From the NCBI GenBank assembly GCA_900617975.1, contig UZAE01013282.1, positions 10,604-24,337 of the forward strand: DNA of 13,734 nucleotides. Direction: 5' to 3'. Numbering within the stretch: position 1 is the first letter of the stretch; the number at the start of each line of letters is the position of its first letter. This DNA comes from Rodentolepis nana. Its lineage: Eukaryota > Platyhelminthes > Cestoda > Cyclophyllidea > Hymenolepididae. The notes beneath the pieces were generated by a model. That model was not told where the DNA came from and made no database searches. It was given only the letters and a program-made list of their open reading frames with translations. The position numbers were made by a program, and so were the translations under genes. Shown here in pieces: positions 12,001 through 13,734 of the stretch.

Positions 12001-13734
12001 CCTGTGCTCCTACTCTCGTTAGTTGCTACTTGATTTTGTTTAAGTAATATATTGGTAATGTGCCTGTTCTTAGGATGGAAAGGTTTGCTTGTTCTTCGAA
12101 GTTCTTCGTATACATAGTGGAATGTTACTCATGTTAATAGCATTCAATTAGAACAGTAAATGGAAACGAAATTAAATGTTGTGGCAGTCCGCATATTTGA
12201 TTGAATTATATTTGAAACAGAAACATTGCTCTTTTTCAGTTCAGCGTGCTCTGATGCCATGTAGCTTCTAATTTAAACAAAAACAGGTTTAGTTAACATT
12301 GGTTTATAGTAATTGTCCATTTAATCTTGAGTTTGTATAAGGAAAGTATCTCTAGCTCTCATCTTCCGGTGCATGGAACAGTACTAGTTGAATGGGAATT
12401 TGGTTAAAACACAGCAATGCCATTATGCCCACAATAATGTCGACATGAAAGTACATCCCAAATGTGTTAAGCGATTTGATACTTTTTTATATAGGACAAG
12501 AGAATAGTGTCTTTTTATGGGCAAGCACGAGGCTGTATAAACACGGCCGCACAAATAAGAGTGACGCATGACTGAATATTGTCAGGCATTTAACGATCAG
12601 GCAACTCAGTCAAGCACTGCACCTACCTCAATTATTAATTCTCTGAGGGAGTTTCTACCATTTCTTTTTGTTAACTCTAGCACTACCCCGTGTGCATTCT
12701 GAACGTCTAACACCACCCTGTGGGGGTTAGTGTTCCACTTTCGATGTAAGATAGTTAAATCCGCAGAAAGATATGCATCTGAAAATGACTTCTGTGTGAT
12801 CGCGTTTACTTATCCGCTGACTGAGAATATTTATGCAGAGTTGTCTTCGAGCTACTATAGTCGGGTATTTTGGTGATGTACACATGTTAATGTTTTCAAA
12901 ATCTAAGTAATTTGGTATTGTTCTTAGGTAATTGATTGGAAAATGCATTTTCGGTACAGTTTTCTAACTTAGCTCTGTTGGATTCCCAATTCTTCTAAAG
13001 TTGGGGAAATTCTCTGACGAAACTAACGATCCTTTTTAATTAGTTAAGCAGATCCAAGTGGATGGAAAGCAACTGGAAATGAATGCCTATGAAAGGGGTA
13101 GGGAGGGGGGGGGATGAGGACTAAAGATGTAATGGGGAATTGGAAAGAAAGACGGAGGCCCTGAGAAAGTGGGGGCCCAGGTTGTTATTATGAGGGCCTA
13201 CTGAGGTATGCTAAGACAGTTGATGAATTTCCACTCAAACGAACATTCAGTGGTCAATTGGAATTCTCAGAAGTATAAATCATCATTACTATCCCATTTT
13301 GTGACAAGGCGTGTCAAATAATTGTCATATCTCCTCCTATTATGCCAATTATATTTTTAATTTAAACATCACCTAATTCGACCTCTCTATTTGTGTTATG
13401 GAGAGTGATTAGGTTATCTCAGGTTAATAGAGACAGGCTTATTAACCCAGAAGTCTACTTCTCTTTCCTCTTATCGTCATGCTGTATCTTAAGCTACAAG
13501 GTACTTATCACGCTTCAAAATCAGGGGTACAAATGATTGGAATAATGACACATCGATTATTTTTTATTTCTCCTTTTTTGTTTCCTTTTCTATTTTTTCC
13601 TCTTATACTTATGGTTTGCAAACGAAATTTTTGGTCTTTTACTAACCCAGCGTCTTCATTTCTCCTCTTTTGCTTAGTTCGCGTTGGCAGCTTTTGCCAC
13701 CCACGTCCTGTCTTCGTCAGAAAATCACCTGACG
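1..13734 (+). CDS. ABCC1-like: Partial ABC transporter subfamily C (MRP/ABCC1-like), 11 exons, both ends outside window
   Basis: The spliced exons are 1-90, 222-283, 418-564, 1615-1886, 2130-2257, 4882-5066, 7626-7806, 10374-10628, 10712-10777, 11880-12017 and 13678-13734. They give 527 uninterrupted codons, and intron phases in order are 0,2,2,1,0,2,0,0,0,0. The protein covers the cytoplasmic linker before TMD1 (residues about 31-260) and most of TMD1, with likely helices near 262-293, 311-334, 385-408, 411-433 and 492-520. Family signatures seen are PSRVTFFW, GEITNLMSIDAGRF, WSAPFQV, KRIKLISEILNGIR and VLKLYAWE, which line up in order with human MRP1 as I remember it. Members are membrane ATP-driven exporters of organic anions, glutathione conjugates and drugs; that role is taken from the family, because the ATP-binding domains are not in this window. 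The assignment to the long, TMD0-containing MRPs (ABCC1/2/3 type) is likely; the exact orthologue is not resolved. Confidence 0.93.
222..283 (+). CDS. ABCC1-like: Exon 2: conserved PSRVTFFW box of the MRP cytoplasmic linker
   Basis: The exon follows a pyrimidine-rich acceptor (tcctttttag-like, AG at 220-221) that is itself an in-frame TAG, so the exon cannot extend further left. It ends at AA|gtgagt (donor at 284) in phase 2. It reads SLSPEKYVSFPSRVTFFWVT, with the lysine codon split over intron 2. The pattern P-E-x-x-x-SF-x-SR-[IV]-TF-W matches the segment that precedes the first TMD1 helix region in long MRPs, where human MRP1 has SASFLSRITFWWITG. Intron 1 is 131 bp and intron 2 is 134 bp. 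Confidence 0.9.
418..564 (+). CDS. ABCC1-like: Exon 3: linker segment with GYR and LW boxes
   Basis: The acceptor is ttttcttag|A and the donor is GG|gtaagt, a near-perfect consensus. Base 418 completes the AAA lysine codon begun in exon 2, and 48 further codons follow, with a split glycine codon at the end. The reading LIITGYRNTLQLGHLW lines up with the MRP1 stretch GLIVRGYRQPLEGSDLW, and the following VVPAFLRNVYK lines up with VVPVLVKNWKK. This is a cytoplasmic, membrane-proximal part of the linker that is important for folding and transport in MRP1 (family knowledge). Intron 3, which follows, is 1050 bp. Confidence 0.93.
565..1614 (+). other. Intron 3 (1050 bp)
   Basis: The intron runs gtaagt...ttttag. 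It is AT-rich, with no gene or repeat that I recognise. It contains two decoy splice features: a possible 35-nt microexon at 1332-1366, and a strong polypyrimidine-CAG acceptor ending at 1421. It also has a run of eight G at 1557-1564, about 50 bases before the real acceptor. The decoys are discussed in the findings. Confidence 0.85.
1615..1886 (+). CDS. ABCC1-like: Exon 4: low-complexity Ser/Gly/Lys linker, first part
   Basis: The exon starts at ttttag|A, whose first base completes a glycine codon from exon 3, and ends at GTG T|gtgagt in phase 1, which exon 5 continues correctly. It encodes residues 100-190. They are hydrophilic and low in complexity: Ser/Thr/Asp/Asn-rich at 103-145 (for example TASSTSDDQKSG), then RRSTFGDFSAYVEG, then a glycine/lysine segment with GGGKGKAEKRSRTMSG. 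No domain is recognisable, as expected for a disordered cytoplasmic linker between the LW box and TMD1. The other downstream acceptor candidate, the CAG at 1634-1636, gives the wrong phase. Exon length is 272 bp, not a multiple of three, so skipping it alone would break the frame. Codon use looks like that of the neighbouring exons. Confidence 0.82.
2130..2257 (+). CDS. ABCC1-like: Exon 5: low-complexity basic-serine linker, second part
   Basis: The acceptor is atctttcag|CT, and these two bases complete a serine codon begun by the last T of exon 4. The donor is AACTCG|gtaggt in phase 0. It encodes residues 191-233, including ISARSSKSKPSPSSRKGSS, a strongly basic and serine-rich stretch, then an acidic and hydrophobic VGDVEAGLL. 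No catalytic or binding motif is present. The length of 128 bp is not divisible by three, and exons 4 and 5 together (400 bp) are not either, so joining exon 3 to exon 6 directly would shift the frame. Intron 4, before it, is 243 bp. Confidence 0.81.
2258..4881 (+). other. Intron 5 (2624 bp)
   Basis: The intron runs gtaggt...ttttag in phase 0. It is AT-rich throughout. Short open frames exist on both strands (for example about 63-108 codons at 3033-3359 and 3487-3697), but none has a recognisable domain, matching splice phase or codon pattern, and I treat them as chance. No RNA gene, transposase, reverse transcriptase or long repeat was seen. Confidence 0.82.
4882..5066 (+). CDS. ABCC1-like: Exon 6: end of linker and first helix of TMD1
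   Basis: The exon starts in phase 0 after gaacatttta-g and ends TTC AA|gtgagt in phase 2; the AA plus the G of exon 7 makes lysine 295. Residues 234-260 are basic and hydrophilic. From about 261 the reading GLIKALACTYGFRIFIAG, followed by LFKIGHDVCLLSGPVFF, aligns with the first TMD1 helix of MRP1 ([20 protein letters not shown], then LMMFSGPQIL). Shared features are the K-x-L start, the aromatic-G pair, the H-D pair (283-284) and the S-GP turn (289-291). The run GTGAGKT at 241-247 looks like a Walker A loop by chance; real ABC nucleotide-binding domains lie after TMD1. The exon is 185 bp and the match is divergent but continuous. Confidence 0.9.
6062..6075. repeat. Perfect 14-bp palindrome
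   Basis: The sequence GTGATAGCTATCAC equals its own reverse complement over 14 bases. It lies 11 bases after a TATATAAAT motif within intron 6. A palindrome of this length could be a dimeric protein-binding site or may be chance in an AT-rich intron. No function is claimed. Confidence 0.6.
7146..7157 (+). repeat. G12 homopolymer tract in intron 6
   Basis: Twelve consecutive G residues lie on the sense strand within AT-rich intron 6. Such tracts are length-variable in genomes and prone to sequencing error, so the exact count should be treated with care. Confidence 0.9.
7626..7806 (+). CDS. ABCC1-like: Exon 7: second TMD1 helix and start of the first intracellular loop
   Basis: The exon starts at tccttcag|G, in the phase needed by exon 6, and ends AGG AAG|gtatga in phase 0. 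It encodes KYLLQSMK, then a W-x-GY-x-Y helix start (residues 310-315), a hydrophobic helix to about 330, LHQYF (330-334), MDMRTAIISAVYRK (342-355) and the donor. These correspond to MRP1 W-QGYFY, LHQYF and MRIKTAVIGAVYRK. The R-x-A-hydrophobic-AVYRK string is a hallmark of MRP TMD1, in the cytoplasmic loop that contacts the nucleotide-binding domains. A second CAG at 7636-7638 would give the wrong phase. Reading past the donor meets a TGA at once (7810-7812), so retained intron 7 would truncate the protein. Confidence 0.96.
7807..10373 (+). other. Intron 7 (2567 bp)
   Basis: The intron runs gtatga...ccctccag in phase 0. It is AT-rich. It contains an acceptor-like site at 8246 leading into a short open frame that ends at two close AATAAA motifs (8418-8437), and an 11-base AC repeat at 9051-9061. 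A 77-codon minus-strand open frame near 8683-8916 has no recognisable content. I looked for a duplicate of exon 8, as occurs in the fly MRP gene, and saw none. Confidence 0.82.
9051..9061. repeat. Short AC dinucleotide repeat
   Basis: Five and a half AC units lie in intron 7. This is a minimal microsatellite with no evident role. Confidence 0.8.
10374..10628 (+). CDS. ABCC1-like: Exon 8: TMD1 core with GEITNLMSIDAGRF and WSAPFQV signatures
   Basis: The acceptor is gctttccctccag|AGC in phase 0 and the donor is TTTCAG|gtacta in phase 0, giving 85 complete codons. It begins SLRLSAASRGESTTGE, matching MRP1 residues just after AVYRK. The stretch STTGEITNLMSIDAGRF (367-383) is the strongest MRP signature in the window. 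Next come a transmembrane helix with LWSAPFQVSLAIYLLW (393-408), the turn QQIGPSV, and a helix GVLILLIMIPINTLVA (418-433) that ends in the cytoplasmic KKSKSFQ. The exon is symmetric (0-0), so skipping it would delete two helices without a frameshift. Confidence 0.97.
10712..10777 (+). CDS. ABCC1-like: Exon 9: 22-codon exon of the second TMD1 intracellular loop
   Basis: The acceptor is ttctttctatcag|GAG and the donor is ATA CGG|gtatat, both phase 0. It encodes EKELKTTDKRIKLISEILNG plus IR. The D-x-RIKL-x-x-EILNGI core is nearly invariant in MRPs and forms part of the cytoplasmic coupling region that transmits nucleotide-binding domain movements. The intron before it (10629-10711) is only 83 bp, the shortest here, and has an in-frame stop if retained. 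The exon is short and symmetric. Confidence 0.96.
10778..11879 (+). other. Intron 9 (1102 bp)
   Basis: The intron runs gtatat...cctaaag in phase 0, splitting the conserved NGIR/VLKLYAWE motif. It has a pyrimidine-rich CT stretch at about 11511-11557, which lies in a 72-codon open frame without recognisable content. Nothing else notable was seen. Confidence 0.82.
11880..12017 (+). CDS. ABCC1-like: Exon 10: VLKLYAWE motif and first half of a TMD1 helix
   Basis: The acceptor is tttcctaaag|GTT and the donor is ACT CTC|gttagt, both phase 0, giving 46 codons. VLKLYAWE (463-470) is an MRP hallmark. It is followed by a cytoplasmic helix rich in basic residues (NIRRRELYYLRK) and the start of a membrane helix, LFLDCGATFVFACAPTL, matching the MRP1 stretch that ends FTWVCTPFL. 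The frame stays open for ten more codons past the donor, to a possible alternative donor at 12044 (AA|gtaata), but that site would not fit the phase of exon 11. With the chosen donor, CAPTL joins FALAAFATHV in register with CTPFL-VALCTFAVYV of MRP1. Confidence 0.95.
12676..12724. repeat. Imperfect tandem direct repeat, about 19 bp, period 30
   Basis: TCTAGCACTACCCCGTGTG at 12676-12694 recurs as TCTAACACCACCCTGTGGG at 12706-12724, matching at 15 of 19 positions with a 30-base offset. The second copy runs into GGGGTTAGTGTT, which can partly pair back with it. This could be a remnant of a small repetitive element or chance. Confidence 0.45.
13095..13113 (+). repeat. G-rich cluster with G-quadruplex potential
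   Basis: The sense strand has GGGG, GGG and a run of nine G separated only by TA and A, enough for four G-tracts with very short loops. It sits in a purine-biased block of intron 10, about 560 bases before the acceptor of exon 11. Because it is on the coding strand, any quadruplex would also form in the pre-mRNA. Confidence 0.6.
13678..13734 (+). CDS. ABCC1-like: Exon 11 (partial at 3' end): second half of a TMD1 helix
   Basis: The acceptor is ttttgcttag|TTC in phase 0, and the frame is open to the window end. It reads FALAAFATHVLSSSENHLT, matching the MRP1 segment VALCTFAVYVTIDENNILD: a helix ending, a short external loop, then the start of the region before the last TMD1 helix. An upstream CAG at 13648-13650 is in the same frame but would bring in a TAG at 13675-13677, so the downstream acceptor must be the one used for a full-length protein. 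The exon continues beyond the window, where the last TMD1 helix and first nucleotide-binding domain are expected. Confidence 0.91.

Larger units (their letters stand above)
12018..13677 (+). other. Intron 10 (1660 bp)
   Basis: The intron runs gttagt...tgcttag in phase 0. It is AT-rich apart from a G-rich, purine-biased block around 13060-13165. A short imperfect direct repeat with a 30-bp offset lies at 12676-12724. A 73-codon minus-strand open frame at 12727-12948 has no recognisable domain. The last 130 bases are pyrimidine-rich, as expected before an acceptor. Confidence 0.82.

Noticed and set aside
12018..12043. Extension of exon 10 to a second donor at 12044
   Set aside because: It ends in phase 2, while exon 11 needs phase 0, and the shorter exon keeps exact register with MRP1 across the helix.
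12727..12948. 73-codon minus-strand open frame in intron 10 as a transposon-derived gene
   Set aside because: No transposase or reverse transcriptase motif can be seen, and there are no terminal repeats.
1..13734. CRISPR array, operon, prophage or bacterial defence system
   Set aside because: The window is a eukaryotic intron-exon gene; no regularly spaced repeats or packed bacterial reading frames exist.

Overview
This window is an internal piece of one intron-rich eukaryotic gene on the + strand. It encodes an ABC transporter of subfamily C (multidrug resistance-associated protein, MRP/ABCC1-like). I find eleven coding segments, and all ten introns have GT..AG ends. The reading phases match at every junction, so the 1581 coding bases join into one open frame of 527 residues that enters and leaves the window open. 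Coding sequence is about 11.5% of the window. The introns are AT-rich, from 83 bp to about 2.6 kb. The architecture and protein are those of an animal. The weak and divergent matches within well-kept MRP signatures, with mixed short and multi-kb introns, make a flatworm (perhaps a tapeworm) my best guess, but the sequence does not prove it.

Layout, with residues numbered within the partial protein. Exon 1 (1-90) is a poorly conserved stretch that should lie at the end of TMD0 or the start of the cytoplasmic linker. Exons 2-3 (222-283, 418-564) carry the conserved cytoplasmic segment before TMD1 (PS-R-TFFW, GYR, LW boxes). Exons 4-5 (1615-1886, 2130-2257) encode a long serine-, glycine- and lysine-rich linker of about 133 residues. 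Exon 6 (4882-5066) holds the end of the linker and the first helix of TMD1. Exons 7-11 (7626-7806, 10374-10628, 10712-10777, 11880-12017, 13678-13734) run through TMD1 with strong MRP signatures: GEITNLMSIDAGRF, WSAPFQV, IYLLWQQIGPSV, KRIKLISEILNGIR and VLKLYAWE. The start codon, promoter and TMD0 lie upstream of the window. The rest of TMD1, both nucleotide-binding domains, TMD2 and the 3' end lie downstream.

The intervening DNA is intron. I saw no convincing nested gene, RNA gene, transposon or CRISPR array in it. It holds some low-complexity tracts (a G12 run, a G-quadruplex-like cluster, a short AC repeat), a 14-bp perfect palindrome next to a TATA-like motif, and several decoy splice or polyadenylation signals, reported below as weak leads. 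The feature most worth following is the enlarged linker: exons 4 and 5 cannot be skipped, singly or together, without losing the frame, so the insert appears to be a fixed part of this transporter. I find no sign of a previously undescribed multi-gene system.
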